Shown piece by piece: positions 47,810-59,170 of a stretch of DNA of 64,000 nucleotides; the first letter of the stretch is position 1; each line of letters starts with the position of its first letter. This stretch comes from Holothuria scabra (taxonomy: Eukaryota > Echinodermata > Holothuroidea > Aspidochirotida > Holothuriidae). The notes under the pieces were generated by a model that searched no databases, was not told the DNA's origin, and was given only the letters and a program-made list of their open reading frames with translations. The stretch lies in the NCBI GenBank assembly GCA_037179385.1, contig CM074179.1, positions 6,758,001 to 6,822,000 of the forward strand, read 5' to 3'. The position numbers and the translations under genes are program-made.

Positions 47810-50800
47810 TTACAAATTGACCACCACACGGTCCCCCCTCACCGAAACGAGTGGACCCCATCGCCTACCGAACGCCGAGCTTGGCAAACGAACGAAGTCG
47901 GACTCAACCCTCAGCCTCACCTCCGCTTTCACCGATGCCAGGACGACGTCCGCAGGTTTCCCCATCCCCCTAAAAACAACGTTATATCGGTCTCTCCATA
48001 AGGCCAGCTTTGTGGAGGCCGAAGCAAAGGTAAGTATGCCCTGAATACTTGTATTGCGTGGCGGGGGTGAAAGACCATACAAAGCATAGTTCCGGCCGAC
48101 CGCCCATGTGTTGCCCATCGTCAAGCGATCAGTCAGGACTTGGAACCATTCCCAAAGGAGGGCCACAAATTCACACTGCCAAAACACATGTGACACACTC
48201 TCCCACTTTGTGCATCCAGTGCGTGGGCAAATTCCATCTCCAAGACGCCACCGAAGACGCTTGAGATTAGTCACAATCGCATCATGTGCGATTCGCCACA
48301 ACAGGTCTCGCCTGCGGTAATCTAATGATCTGCTGTGGACCACACGCCACACTTCCGACCCAGAAGCATAGTGATTGGATTGGACCTGGCCAACCAAATC
48401 TTCAAAAACAGCCTGGTATAGGTCCCTTGCACTTAACTGCGAAACGTCCCCAACTCTAGATATAATTAGGAGCGTTTCTCTCATTTGACTGTATGTTTCC
48501 GAGGGCCTCCAGCTGTGGGGTTCACTGTTACTAAACAGGGAGGGAAAGAACCGACGGAATGATAATCCCCCCCAATAACGGACAAAATACGCAAAAGGCA
48601 TTCTGCTGTCTACAGCACTATAAACACACTTGGTCAGGAGAAAACGGAGTTTGAAAGGAAAATGCACAAGGCCCAACCCACCACGCCTAACATACTGATA
48701 TACCATCCCTCTTCTTACGAGCTCCGTCTTCCCTGACCATAGAAATCTAAACACAGCCCTCTCGAGACGCAACAGGACACCCTTTGGAGCAGCCAGAACA
48801 GTGCCTGGATACCACAAAAGGGGATAAATAAAACGATTGATAACTGTCACCTTTCCGAACAGGCTAATGTGGCGCTCGCCGAAGTCCTTCAACCTAGCTT
48901 CCACAAGGTCCACTTTCTCATTCCAGGTAAGTAACTCGGTTTGCCCATAACCAAACCATATGCCGTTGATCCTTATGGCGTCATCTACCCATGATGCAGC
49001 AAAGGGCAGTCTTCTTGACCGCCACTTACCTAGGCGAAGTCCTTTTGTCTTATTGGGATTCAGTCTGGCACCTGTGGCTCTTTGAAACTTAGACAACGTG
49101 CCACTAAGGGCCTTGAAGGAAGCTTGGCCGGAGACTACGCATGTGACGTCATCAGCATACTGAAGGCACTTAACTTCAACACCACCGGGAATGTGAAAAG
49201 GTTGAAACAAAGGCTCTACTTGAAAAGCTCTTGCCAATGATTCGTTAAAGAATACGTATAGTAATGGTGATAGGACGCACCCCTGCCGTACGCCACGTTG
49301 GACACTGAAGGGGTCTAACGGTAGGACATTAACGACAACCCGACTGTTTACACTATTGTACAATAAGGAGGTCCATTTAACAAAAACTGGATTCAAACAA
49401 AACTTCTTCAAAATTTTAAAGAGGAACCCATGATCAACCATGTCGAAGGCCTTCTCCTGATCGAGGGAGACAAGCGCACATGGAAGATCACGGTCCATCA
49501 CGTATTCAAGTAAGTCCCGCACCACCCAGAGGTTCTACTGAATACTGTGTCCCCGCACCGCACAAGTCTGAAAGGACCCTACAAGATCGGGCATAACTGT
49601 GCCTAGCCTGTTGCAAAGGGCTTTCGCCAGAATCTTGTAATCTACATTTAACAAGGTGATTGGCCGTTTGTTTTTCGGTTCGAGGGGGTCTCCTGACTTA
49701 GGCAGCAAAGTTATTATGCCTGTGCACTGCGAGTGGTACAATGAGCCAGCGAGGAAGGCAGAGACGAACACATCACGGAGATCATGTGCTACGGTACCCC
49801 AGAAACGTTTCTAGAATTCTACTGGAATACCGTCGGACCCAGGTGCCTTTCCGCCTTTCATCTTCACCACTGCCTTCCAGAGCTCGTCAATAGTCAAAGG
49901 GGAGCCAAGTTCATCATTCTGATCTTTAGAGAGAGGGTCTTGTTAATATTATCTAAGAGGGACTTTTGAATGTCTTCATCGACATCTGCCTGGGCATACA
50001 GCTGCTCATAAAAGTTTTTATACTCTTCTACAATGTCGAGAGGGTCCTTATGTACCACACCGTGGGCGTCACGGACAGCTTTTATACTGCGATCGATGGC
50101 ATACTTTGTGACGTCCCGGTAGAACTTAATGGTTGGTTTCTCCTCCGCCTCCACACAATGCACACGAGCACGAACGCGGGCCCCGTGTAGTTTTTCATCA
50201 AGATACTGTTGGATTGCATGAAGTGCGGAAGGGTCTCCGTTCCTCTCCCTAGAGCAAAGTGAAAGGTACTCCTCCCTTCTTCGACAAGCTCTTTCTACAC
50301 AGTATTCTACTGTAAAACGTTTGATGCGGGTCTTTACGTCATCCCACCACTCTAAATCTGTTGAAAAGGCCGGCCTCAAAGTTCGCCACCCTTCGTACCT
50401 GGCCTTAAAATCTTTGCTATATTCAGCCTCCGTTAGAATATCTGTGTTCATTTTCCAGAACCCCCTCCCTGCTGGCCATGACTCTGGGGGTTGGAATGAA
50501 ACAGTAACTGCATCATGATCCGAAATTGGACATGCCACAACTTCGCAATCACTTGGTGACAGAGCCGTTGGAGCGTACACCCGGTCCAACTTTGAGGCGT
50601 CCGTGCCATCAGGGCGGTGCCAAGTGAACACGGACAAGCCAGGATGCTGCACTCTCCAAACGTCAACCATATCGTGATTCTTTGTGAACATGTCCAACTC
50701 CACCATACCGACACTACAGCTTGAAGATGTGAAGGTGAACATTCGATCAAACCTTGTGTCAGGGACACAGTTGAAGTCTCCAGAAAGGATACAAGGGGCA

Positions 50801-51204
50801 CAGCCAGGAACGAAGGATGGCAGGGTAGCAAAAAAATTCCTTCTGTCTGTAGGTTGGTTAGGGGCATAAACGTTACATAAGAAGAAGTTCCCGCAAGGAT
50901 GTTTGATGGTGATGCATACCAACCGGCCCTCATGATCATGATCAACCTTTCCGACCAGGGAAGTCCATCTTGGAGAAACTAAAATGACAGATCCACAGGA
51001 AGATGCGGAACCAAAGGAAGCGTACAAACCCCCACCCCATTCGTAGGACCAGGTGTAGACATCGTCCTCATTAACAATGTGAGTCTCTTGGAGGAAAACG
51101 AAGTCCACACCTAATGATTTACAAAATTGGAATATTCTGGACCGCTTCCGACTGTCCCTCATGCCGTTAACATTCAGGGTCATGAGGGACAGGGGACCAT
51201 TCAT
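47810..51204 (-). pseudogene. LINE copy B ORF2 (endonuclease, RT, C-terminal domain)
   Basis: The endonuclease (51204-49894) opens with LMTLNVNGMRDSRKRSRIF, FLQETH and LSGDFNCVPD, then SDHDAV near residue 220. The frame is lost at about 49930. A short RT segment follows (49771-49535), then a TAG at 49535-49537 replaces the CAG seen in copy A. RT and the C-terminal domain resume (49525-47810) with KAFDMVDHG, QGCVLSPLLY, QYADDVTCVV, and a Cys/His cluster CPRTGCTKWESVSHVFWQC. Only two or three lesions separate it from an open ORF, so it is a relatively young copy. Confidence 0.88.
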
Positions 51205-51222
51205 GAAATGTGGAGTGTGAAA

Positions 51223-52370
51223 TTACAATACAGTCTCTGACCTGGCCTTTTTATTACATGGATCTGGTGCTGGTGGCACAGAAGGACTAACTCCCCCTCC
51301 CCGGTCGGACACCTCCCCTGAGGCCGACCTTTTCAACTTGGGCTCAAGTTCAACGGCCTCACACAAATCAAACCAGCCCTCCCCAGATGGTGGGTCCTTT
51401 GGTGGAGGCTCTGAGGCAGGTCCTCCCACATCTGACATGGCAGTGTCAGACTCCGAATCCGATGACAGGTGAAGGTCATTCTCCACTGTCAGTATTCCAG
51501 CCTCCCCAGGAGCTGGTGCGGATTGTGCCTCAGGTACTGATGTGGAGGGCCTACCTCAGGGTTCCCACAGACCACCTCACATCCCTTAGAAGCTAGGAAC
51601 TCTTGTTCCACCTGATGTGCCACCTCATCAGGCGTAGGGGACCTGGGTTCCTCCACCATTGGTTCAGGGTCTGAAGACGAGGGCTCACTTGCCGGCCCCA
51701 CATCTGCACTTGCACGTGCAGAGTACGATGTGGGGCAGGCACCAGAGACATGCCCCTCCTCCCCACACAGGTTACACCGCACCTGATTGGGACATGTTGC
51801 CCTCTCATGCCCCAACAGCAGGCATCTGCCACAACGTTTGTTTGGGCATGACTTGGCCTCATGCCCCTCCTCCCTACACTGGAAACAGGTGCGGGGCTGG
51901 CCAAAATACCTGATGTGGGCCTTAGAACCCCCTATGAACAGGACGGAGGGGATGTCTCGTTTCAGCTCCATACGGAACTGTCTCATTCCGTTGAGAATAC
52001 CGCTCAATTCACCTTCATTATACTTTACCCAACGCCAGTCTGAGACAGTTCCGTACTGTCCTAGAACCCTCGCCACCAGGCCCTGATCTACCTCAAAATT
52101 GAGGTACAACACCGTCACCACCACAGAGCGATCATATGGGGTGACAGTGAGACCCTCCACACTCTTAAGGGAGGAAACCCCCTTCAATCGGGCAGCATCA
52201 GTCCGGAACTTCAAATCATACGTATTCCGGGACGCAAGGGCCTGCAGCATCTCTATATCCTTAACTTCTACCTTATTGTTCTTCAACACAGAAAAACCAT
52301 GCTGGGGTGTAACATTCCCCCTCGACTCAAACTGTAACTGAACGATGCTGTTATCCCGACCTCCGGGCAT
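51223..52370 (-). pseudogene. LINE copy B ORF1 (CCHC zinc-knuckle protein), one frameshift
   Basis: Starts MPGGRDNSIVQLQFES. Three zinc knuckles in a row (CFQCREEGHEAKSC, CGRCLLLGHERATC, CNLCGEEGHVSGAC) are preceded by an RNA-recognition-like region. The acidic C-terminal part is in a different frame (51486-51223), implying a one-base shift near 51490. Three knuckles and an APE-type ORF2 support the Tx1/L1 group. The likely role is RNA binding in the retrotransposition particle. Confidence 0.8.
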
Positions 52371-52782
52371 AGCAGCAAAGGTTTGTGGCACAAGGCCACG
52401 CAACAACTAGGGAGAAAACTTCAGCACTGTAGGTCAAAACCAGGCAGGGAATATAGAAAGGGAACCCAACACTAAACAACTATAGACCAGACGTGTTTCA
52501 AAACGAGCACGATCAAACCCCGTCCCCAAGCGAGAGAACACAATCCAGCACTTCAATAATATGACAGTAGTATAGTACAGTATAAAAAGCACAGCGCAGC
52601 AGCACAATACCAAAATTCAGCACGATCAGCGAGAGCTCCGCGAAAACACGTCCGCTCCCGACGAAGACCAGAACTGATCTGTTTCGTAAGGGCCAATAAT
52701 GTAGGTCCTCACTCCTCAGAAGCCTGATGTAGAATCCACAAAACTTACCTGGCTTAGGAGTCTATGAGCTCCGATACTTACC

Positions 52783-52910
52783 TCCTATTTACATCTGTAT
52801 TCCCCTAATTGCCTACAATTAACGCCTTGGCAAACTTTTTTACACCGGTGTGCCCCCAAATGGGGGCGCTATGTCTATACTCGCTCCAATTCCTTTCTTA
52901 TTTGCCCATC
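52783..52910 (+). repeat. Right ~130-bp direct repeat of the DIRS-type element
   Basis: Near-identical to 41884-42016, including ACAATTAACGCCTTGGCAAA and GCCCCCAAATGGGGGC. It lies beyond the LINE insertion, so the DIRS element plausibly spans 41.88-52.91 kb with the LINE nested inside. Confidence 0.6.
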
Positions 52911-53607
52911 TGGAAGTCTGAACCACTGAAAAATACTGAGAAGCATGAGTACAAGTTAGTAGGTTAAAGCCATACATATATGTGCAAAATAACATCAACT
53001 AAAACATCAAGAATCAAATCGGAGATTCTCACCTTGATAAGACTTCCCATTCTTTTAGAGATTACTAAAAGAATATTGGAAGAAATGGAGATAACTACAT
53101 GACAGTACATCAGAATTAAAGAAATGTAGAGACTGTTAGCATATCCTCTATTTTACTACATATATCCTAGGATGTTAGGAAATGTGTAGTAAAAAGCATG
53201 ATACCCTAACAGTCTTTACATGTTAGGTACCAAGTGCAAGCAGATTGCCTTCTTAGTTGACACCACATCATAACATAGGTCAATGTTGATGACATTGCTC
53301 TAAAGATTAACTGTGCCAAAGTATTTAGATATCATTTTTACTTAACATCATGTGTGAGCATTGTATGTGAACAATTAAAAAACCTTGTTCAACATTGCTT
53401 AATGAACTATTTAGAAAAAGTGGGTTTACTTTTGTTTTGTTTTTTTTCAAAGTATATATTTTATGCAAAAGTTGTGTTCTGAAATTGTTACCTGGAAACT
53501 TCCACATCCAATACTGTGACTAACCCAGGCATCTACAACTAAAAGAAAGAAGCGTGCCTGTTATGATTTAATGACATATGAAGAATACGTTCTTTTTATG
53601 CTTTTTG
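52911..53607. other. Non-coding
   Basis: AT-rich with nothing recognised. Confidence 0.5.
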
Positions 53608-53935
53608 ATTCCTTGCCGAAGGCAGGCAAGGAATCTATTCGATGGTGATGTCGTGTGTATGTGTGTGTGTGTATGTGACGCTCTGCTTGTAAACACGATA
53701 TCGCCAGAAGGGTAGAAGTGAGGAATCTCATACTTGGCATGTAGATTGGTCATATTGAGTAGCTGGTCCCTATTGTTTTCGGTAGAGGTCAAAGGTCATT
53801 TGGTCAAAACCTTGTAAACACGATATCTCAAGAAAGGTGAGTGTCAGGAATCTAAATCTTAGCATGTGAATTGCCCTTATTGAGTAAATGATCCCTATAA
53901 ATTTTGGTGGAGATCAAAGGTCATTTGGGGTCTAA
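53608..53935 (+). mobile_element. HLE-I fragment (5' end plus two units)
   Basis: A perfect 5' hairpin (GATTCCTTGCC ... GGCAAGGAATC), TTCGATGGTGATGTCGTGTG and a TG microsatellite. Two partial units follow, with CTTGTAAACACGATATC and AGGTCAAAGGTCATTTGG. The 3' end is missing. It matches the 4.4-kb copy closely at its 5' end. Confidence 0.7.
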
Positions 53936-54039
53936 ACTTGGACCATGTCTCAGCTTTTAGAAAGCGCCTAGTTTGCCATCGTAACCCTCACACAGGTAAA
54001 GATAGGAATATGATTTCCTTTGGACCTCTTGAAATGTCG

Positions 54040-54420
54040 GGTCAACTTCTGTGTATGCCAACTATACCTAATTCATAGGGCTATTTTCGACTTGCTTCCA
54101 AAAAAGACCCACCGTGGCCAACATGAAGGGTCAATGCCAAATGTTGACATGTTTCTGATAGAGAACACACGGGCGGATACATTCAAGGGGGTATCAGTGT
54201 GTGGGCGGTCTCCCATTAGTGGCAGTAAGGGCCCAAAGTTTAAAAGTCGAGTTTTTCCCATATGCCGTTACACTAATTTTGCGGTCCATTTTCGAAATGC
54301 ACGCCGTGCCCAAGGATGGGGGGCACGACAAAGTTTTGTTCCACTGGAGATAGAAGACACATAAGCGAATAGCATGGGCCGATGACTGGAACCCTTGGCC
54401 CAGATTGAAGAAGCAGTAGA
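54040..54420 (+). repeat. Satellite-like ~205-bp repeat, two diverged units
   Basis: TTTTCGACTTGC(T/C)TCCAAAAA, ACTGGAGATAGAAGACACAT and TTTTTCCCATATGCCGTTACAC are shared with the array at 58.7-61.2 kb. Confidence 0.6.
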
Positions 54421-55139
54421 CAAAGAAGACAACCGTGTGCTGAATCAATCTCACAGTCAAAGTTCGCTGCTGCGTGGCAATTCCAAGAAAGGGACAAGAA
54501 TGAGAATTTTATCAACGCGCTATCTTTTTCAATTGAAAACGGAAAAAAAACTTGAAATAATTTCAAAGAGAGAATAATGAAGAATTCAAGTCCCCGAATA
54601 TTATATTCAGCTGTTATTTCAAACAAAGGGTTTCGTTAGATAAACTGTATCGATTGATTGTATACGATGGATGCTGTATGACTTAAAACAATTGTGTTGA
54701 AATTTGTTTAAGAATTACATTGAAAACAGTTTCATTACAAAACACATATACATCCCACTGAATTTACACTCCAACTTGCTTTACATTAATCAGATAAACC
54801 ATTCTCATCCTCAGAGTTTACACAGGGGTTTGCTTCTTTAAACAGTGTCTTTTGCTGCGGGGAAAAGTGATAGGTTTTTTTTTTTCTATTTCTCTGTTGG
54901 TAGGGGGGTTGAGTTCGGAAATGCTGGCGGTAGAGTTGTTTCATGAGGTTTCCGTGTCGACGTAGCGACTGCTGGTTGATGAAACAGACGATGTGAGCTT
55001 TCTCGGATTTGTCCTGTAGAAGAATGATGTCGGAAGGGATTGGTCTTGATCATCCAAAACATCGGTGCATTTGCTGTCAGTGGGGTCTGCCTCTTCTGAC
55101 TGTTCTTCCTCTTGTCCGCATTCCTCTTCGCCGTTGGTT
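54421..55139. other. Non-coding
   Basis: No gene or repeat recognised; probably 3' flank of the minus-strand gene remnant that ends at 55140. Confidence 0.4.
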
Positions 55140-55399
55140 TTAGAAGGAGTTGGTGTCTTTGTAGGTGGCTGGGTTTTGGGCGAGACTGTTTGGGTTTTGT
55201 GCGCCTCTTCTGACTGTTCGTCCTCTGTTTCTCCCTCTGTTTGTCTTCTGCAGTAGGGTCAGGGGTTTGGAATAATCGGTCATCTCCGTAAGCATGTTGA
55301 CCGCCAACGCATCCTTACGCCGGCGGTCGTACCACTGGCTTTGTGTCTTCTGACTGTGGCCCATGTGTTTAGCTAGAGCCGACATGTCTACCCCGCCAT
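55140..55399 (-). CDS. Possible terminal exon of a tyrosine-recombinase (Crypton-like) gene
   Basis: A TTTTTATAG acceptor precedes ADGGVDMSALAKHMGHSQKT, continuing QWYDRRRKDALAVN and ending in an Arg-rich tail with a stop at 55140. LAKHMGHS followed by a Tyr matches the histidine-to-tyrosine end of the tyrosine-recombinase fold seen in Crypton-derived invertebrate and fish proteins (family recognised from memory). The frame is compatible (phase 2) with the donor at 56340. The expected middle region with the second catalytic Arg was not found, so the gene may be decayed or missing an exon. Confidence 0.45.
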
Positions 55400-56339
55400 C
55401 TGCTCTATAAAAAGAAAAACAGATTGTGGTTGTTTATTTATGGACTAAATTTGGTTAGGGAAGGAACTGGATAACTACAGAACCCGTAAAGGGACATGAA
55501 ACAAATATTTCGAATGTACGAAATAATATTTTTTTCTTCCTTGACCCTTAACGGGCTCCGTAGGATGACATCATGGATATAAATTAATCTATTATTGAAC
55601 GTGGGAAGAGGGGAAGAGATTAAGATAAATGTCCATGACTTCCACTCGCTACTAAATTTTCCATTTGCATCGGTATTTTTCATAAATAACTGAATACCCT
55701 TGTTACTACCGTCTTGCAAAGCATTGTAGGGCTGATGTTTCCCTAGTCATCACACGGTGCAGTCGTGAAGTCCAAATAGGCTACAGAGTATCGTACATCA
55801 AAAGGATGTACTCCCCCCCCCCCCCCCCCCCCGTACGATCAAGGCATCCAGGTATGATTTCCCTGTAAAAATGATAACGTTTATGTTAAAACGAGGTTTT
55901 CTTCTTTTAAAAGTTTGCCCCAATACACCCTTAATCCTGGGTCAACAATGTACCATACATTTCCCGGGGTTAAAATTTAGCTGAAATCCTGGTAAAAATT
56001 GGCATTTTTTATTGTTAAATTAACGACTGGTTAGGAATCCTGGTGAAATGTAACATTTTCCCGGCCAAATGTAACCAAAATTTCATTTTTTTTTTTTTTT
56101 TTGTTTTGTTTTTATCAGGAAATATATGATTAATTTATGAACTCGTCCTGGTTAAATTAATCAGGATGTTTTAGAGTGTAGTTAATGAGTGGAGTTTTTA
56201 ATTTTTTTTTCATCCTTTTTTCATGTTCGTCGATCGGGGGGGGGGGCTGGGAGGCATTGATGGGGATGTAATACAAAATTTTCCCTCCCGTGACACTTTT
56301 GAAATTGGGTCTGCGTCCCTGCATTTTATATACTCTTAC
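55400..56339. other. Putative intron with long C and T runs
   Basis: Contains a C run at about 55813-55832 and T-rich tracts at 56085-56110. No middle exon is recognised. Confidence 0.35.
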
Positions 56340-56475
56340 CTAATTTCTCCTATGAACAGCATTATCAGCTGACACAAGTCTTCATTCATCGCAACCACCC
56401 CAAATTCATGCGTTGCATAGGTTTTTGTCTTTTCAACCCCGACGGTGTAAACCTTATTCCGTTTGCTATCCCGAT
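56340..56475 (-). CDS. Possible exon of the Crypton-like gene
   Basis: Encodes VYTVGVEKTKTYATHEFGVV then MNEDLCQLIMLFIGEIR, ending in a strong donor ATTAG/GTAAGAG at 56340. The pattern of a basic HKT/EKT strand followed by a helix and Arg resembles the segment preceding the catalytic core of Crypton-like recombinases. The upstream boundary is uncertain. Confidence 0.4.
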
Positions 56476-57129
56476 TTGATTTGGTATAAGAAATTTGTGA
56501 ACTGTCATGCCCAGGATCGGGGCGTTTACGGTGGCGATTTTTTATTACGAGACGGGTCATTCGGTAGTTTCTGGTATGGTTGTGTAGTGCTTTCTACACC
56601 ATAGCCGTGGGTGGGCATACTGACTCCGGATCCTGGTTAAAAATCACCAATATATTGTTATCTTATATATTGTAATGCGAGTCGTCAGAGTCGCTACCAT
56701 TGATTTCTTGGACTGTAACCTTTTCTTGAAAGAAGACCCGCAAAAAAATATTTGCAATGAAAATGCGTATCACGTAATAAGATGTTATTACACTGACTCT
56801 TTGAAAATTTTAATTCAAAGTACCTTGTTGGTCTGCTTTGGTAGGGTCGCTACTGTCATCTTTTGGGCTCCCAGCTTTTTTTCCGGTGTTTTCAACTTTT
56901 TGTCTCTCAGCTTCTTTTTCTACACTTACCATTTTTTTTTTCTAGATGCATAGCTGTGCCTCTTCGGACAATATCCATTCGCTCCTTCTTTGACGGGTCT
57001 GAATGGTTCCTGTTAACGTGTTTCCGAAGCCACCGAATTTCTCTGTTGCACTGAGGTTATCGAAAGAGGGCGCTGTCAAATTGTGAACTACAATCGCTAT
57101 CGCTGTTTTCATGTACTTTCCGTTTTCTG

Positions 57130-57256
57130 AGTCCGGGCCCTTATTTCCCACAGTACACGGCGTGGCGCCTCCCTTGAAAACCAGGGGTAAGGTAAAGCCG
57201 ATACATGTCGGTGACAGAATGGTCACAAAATTGGCAGTCCCGCTTTGGAGGCATGT
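57130..57256 (-). CDS. Possible N-terminal exon (CxxC start) of the same gene
   Basis: A pyrimidine-rich acceptor (CTTTCTTTGCAG) precedes ATG and the reading MPPKRDCQFCDHSVTDMYRL, a CxxC-bearing start. The donor is not clear. Linkage to the downstream exons is conjecture. Confidence 0.25.
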
Positions 57257-57484
57257 TCTGCAAAGAAAGCAATACGTTTAATAATTATCGTTTTTATAAT
57301 AAAATAGAATATCCCTTTCCCCCATTATATTGTATGCTTTGACCCTTACAAGGCTCCGTATCACGTTTTAGCAAGTTCACGTTTTAGACCGTTAACGTTA
57401 TGTACGTTTGGACCTTAACAAAGATGGAGAAGTGGGTTTCCCCTTATATTAAATTTGATGAAATGGAACGTTTTAGAACGTTAA

Positions 57485-57735
57485 CCCTTTACCGTTGTGC
57501 TCCGATCGGGGCATACTTGCGCGCCTCGGGAGTGGGCGGAAAAGCGGACGTGGCCCGCCCCGCATCGGCTTCCGTAGGCCATTGACCCCGTGACCTTAAA
57601 CTATTGTCTCTCTCGCTGTTGTGGCCGAATTTTCGGGTGGCAACTCGCAGTTTCGAGCTCCGCGTGAAACAGTAAAGATGTGTGACAGCCGAGCTCCCCG
57701 CATGGGTCCAAAAGGACCCAAACAACGGTAAAGGG
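57485..57735 (+). mobile_element. piggyBac-like MITE, copy 2
   Basis: A 251-bp element with terminal inverted repeats CCCTTTACCGTTGT / ACAACGGTAAAGGG. TTAA flanks both ends (57481-57484 and 57736-57739). Internal hairpin GGGTCCAAAAGGACCC lies at the right end. It is GC-rich against AT-rich surroundings. There is no transposase. Confidence 0.88.
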
Positions 57736-57843
57736 TTAATATAAGCCTGTGGAGTGTGTTTACTGCAAGGCTGATGCCACTGTATCTGCGTGTGTGCACG
57801 TAAACCTTTAGCTTAGCCGAGTGGTGCAGATATTTTAGCTTAA

Positions 57844-58094
57844 CCCTTTACCGTTGTGCTCCGATCGGGGCATACTTGCGCGCCTCGGGAGTGGGCGGAA
57901 ATGCGGACGTGGCCCGCCCCCCATCGGCTTCCGTAGGCCATTGACCCCGTGACCTTAAACTATTGTCCCTCTCGCTGTTGTTGCCGAATTTTCGGGTAGC
58001 TACTCGCAGTTTCGAGCTCCGCGTGAAACAGTAAAGATGTGTGACAGCCGAGCTCCCCGCATGGGTCCGAAAGGACCCAAACAACGGTAAAGGG
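57844..58094 (+). mobile_element. piggyBac-like MITE, copy 3
   Basis: Same length and orientation as the copy at 57485, differing at roughly ten positions by eye. It is bounded by TTAA at 57840-57843 and 58095-58098. Only about 104 bp separate the two copies. Confidence 0.88.
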
Positions 58095-58098
58095 TTAA

Positions 58099-58724
58099 TG
58101 TTGTGTACGTTTGGCTCCCTGACTACACATTTAACGTTACAACGCAGTCTTTTATATTCTACATTTTTTTTTTGGTTAAGTTCAACACTAAAATTGCAGC
58201 TGAACATTGCCAAACTGATCTCTACGATACAAAAAAACTTGTGTCTCACCTCCGTTCCTGTATATAATCGATGGATGTCAGGTTAAGGGTTAGTAATTGG
58301 AGAGCGTAATTTATAGACGAATCCGATTAGCGCTTGTTTTTAGTGACTGTAGGCAGCTTTTAGTGGGGTCCATCGTCCTTCAATCGTCTTCATTTATTGT
58401 CTACGTGAGTTTCAAATCCTCATATTCGGTTATGTTAAAAAAATCAAGGACATCCATGGGACAGGTAAGGAAGGAAATTTAAAGATTAAAGGTGATGGAC
58501 CCCAGTAACGGCCGACTAAAATCAGCCCATCACAATCTGTCCGGATTCGTCTATAGTCCGATGGCTTTTGATAATTACCGAGGAGAGGAAGTACCTTCAA
58601 TTTTTAGGGTAATTTTGAAACGAACGTAACGTGCATATCACAGACAACGTTTTCACCGGACATTTAAGTGGTCCAATCTAAATCGTATTATTAAATTAGA
58701 CATGTTGGTAGCCAAATATTCACT
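58099..58724. other. Non-coding
   Basis: No gene or repeat recognised. Confidence 0.45.
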
Positions 58725-59170
58725 CGATATATTTTTGAAGAGGCAAATATCTGCTCTATGCCTATATACCGTAACACTAATTTATTTCTTTGAACCATTT
58801 TCGAGCTGCCTCCAAAAAGGCTCGCCGTGTCCAAGGAGAAGAAGCCACGACAAAAGATCGCTTCACTGAAGATAGAGGACACATGGGCGGATACTACCAG
58901 GTATGGGCCGAGGACTTGACCCATTCACACTAGATTAAGTAGGGGCCCAAAGGTTGAAAAACGGCTTTTTCCCATATACCCTTACACTAATTTTTTCAAC
59001 CATTGTCGACTTGCCTTCAAAAAAGGCCAACCGTGGACAAGGGGCCCCGACAAAAGTTTGTTTCACTGGAGATAGAGGACACATAGTCGGATACTACCAA
59101 GTATGGGCCGAGGACTGGACCCCTTCACACAAGATAAAGTAGGGATCCAAAGGTTGAAAAACGGCTTTTT

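Larger units (their letters stand above)
47450..52670 (-). mobile_element. LINE copy B, Tx1/L1-type, nearly full length
   Basis: Minus-strand element with a 5' leader (about 52670-52371), ORF1 (52370-51223), ORF2 (51204-47810) and a 3' tail. The 3' end (about 47456-47580) carries 25-30-bp tandem repeats around TTGCAACCTTTTCAAT. It is inserted into the DIRS recombinase gene. The 5' boundary is uncertain; no clear target duplication is visible. Confidence 0.8.

Noticed and set aside
47688..48320. Plus-strand ORFs at 47688-48044 and 48049-48320
   Set aside because: They are antisense shadows of the LINE copy B ORF2 C-terminal region.
57650..57690. TTTCGAGCTCC in the MITE core as a polymerase III B-box, implying a tRNA-derived SINE
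   Set aside because: Spacing and sequence fit poorly, no A-box is placed upstream, and the ends are TTAA-flanked inverted repeats.
57489..58249. Minus-strand ORFs sharing a conserved C-terminal half
   Set aside because: The shared part is the two MITE copies read through; no independent coding evidence.
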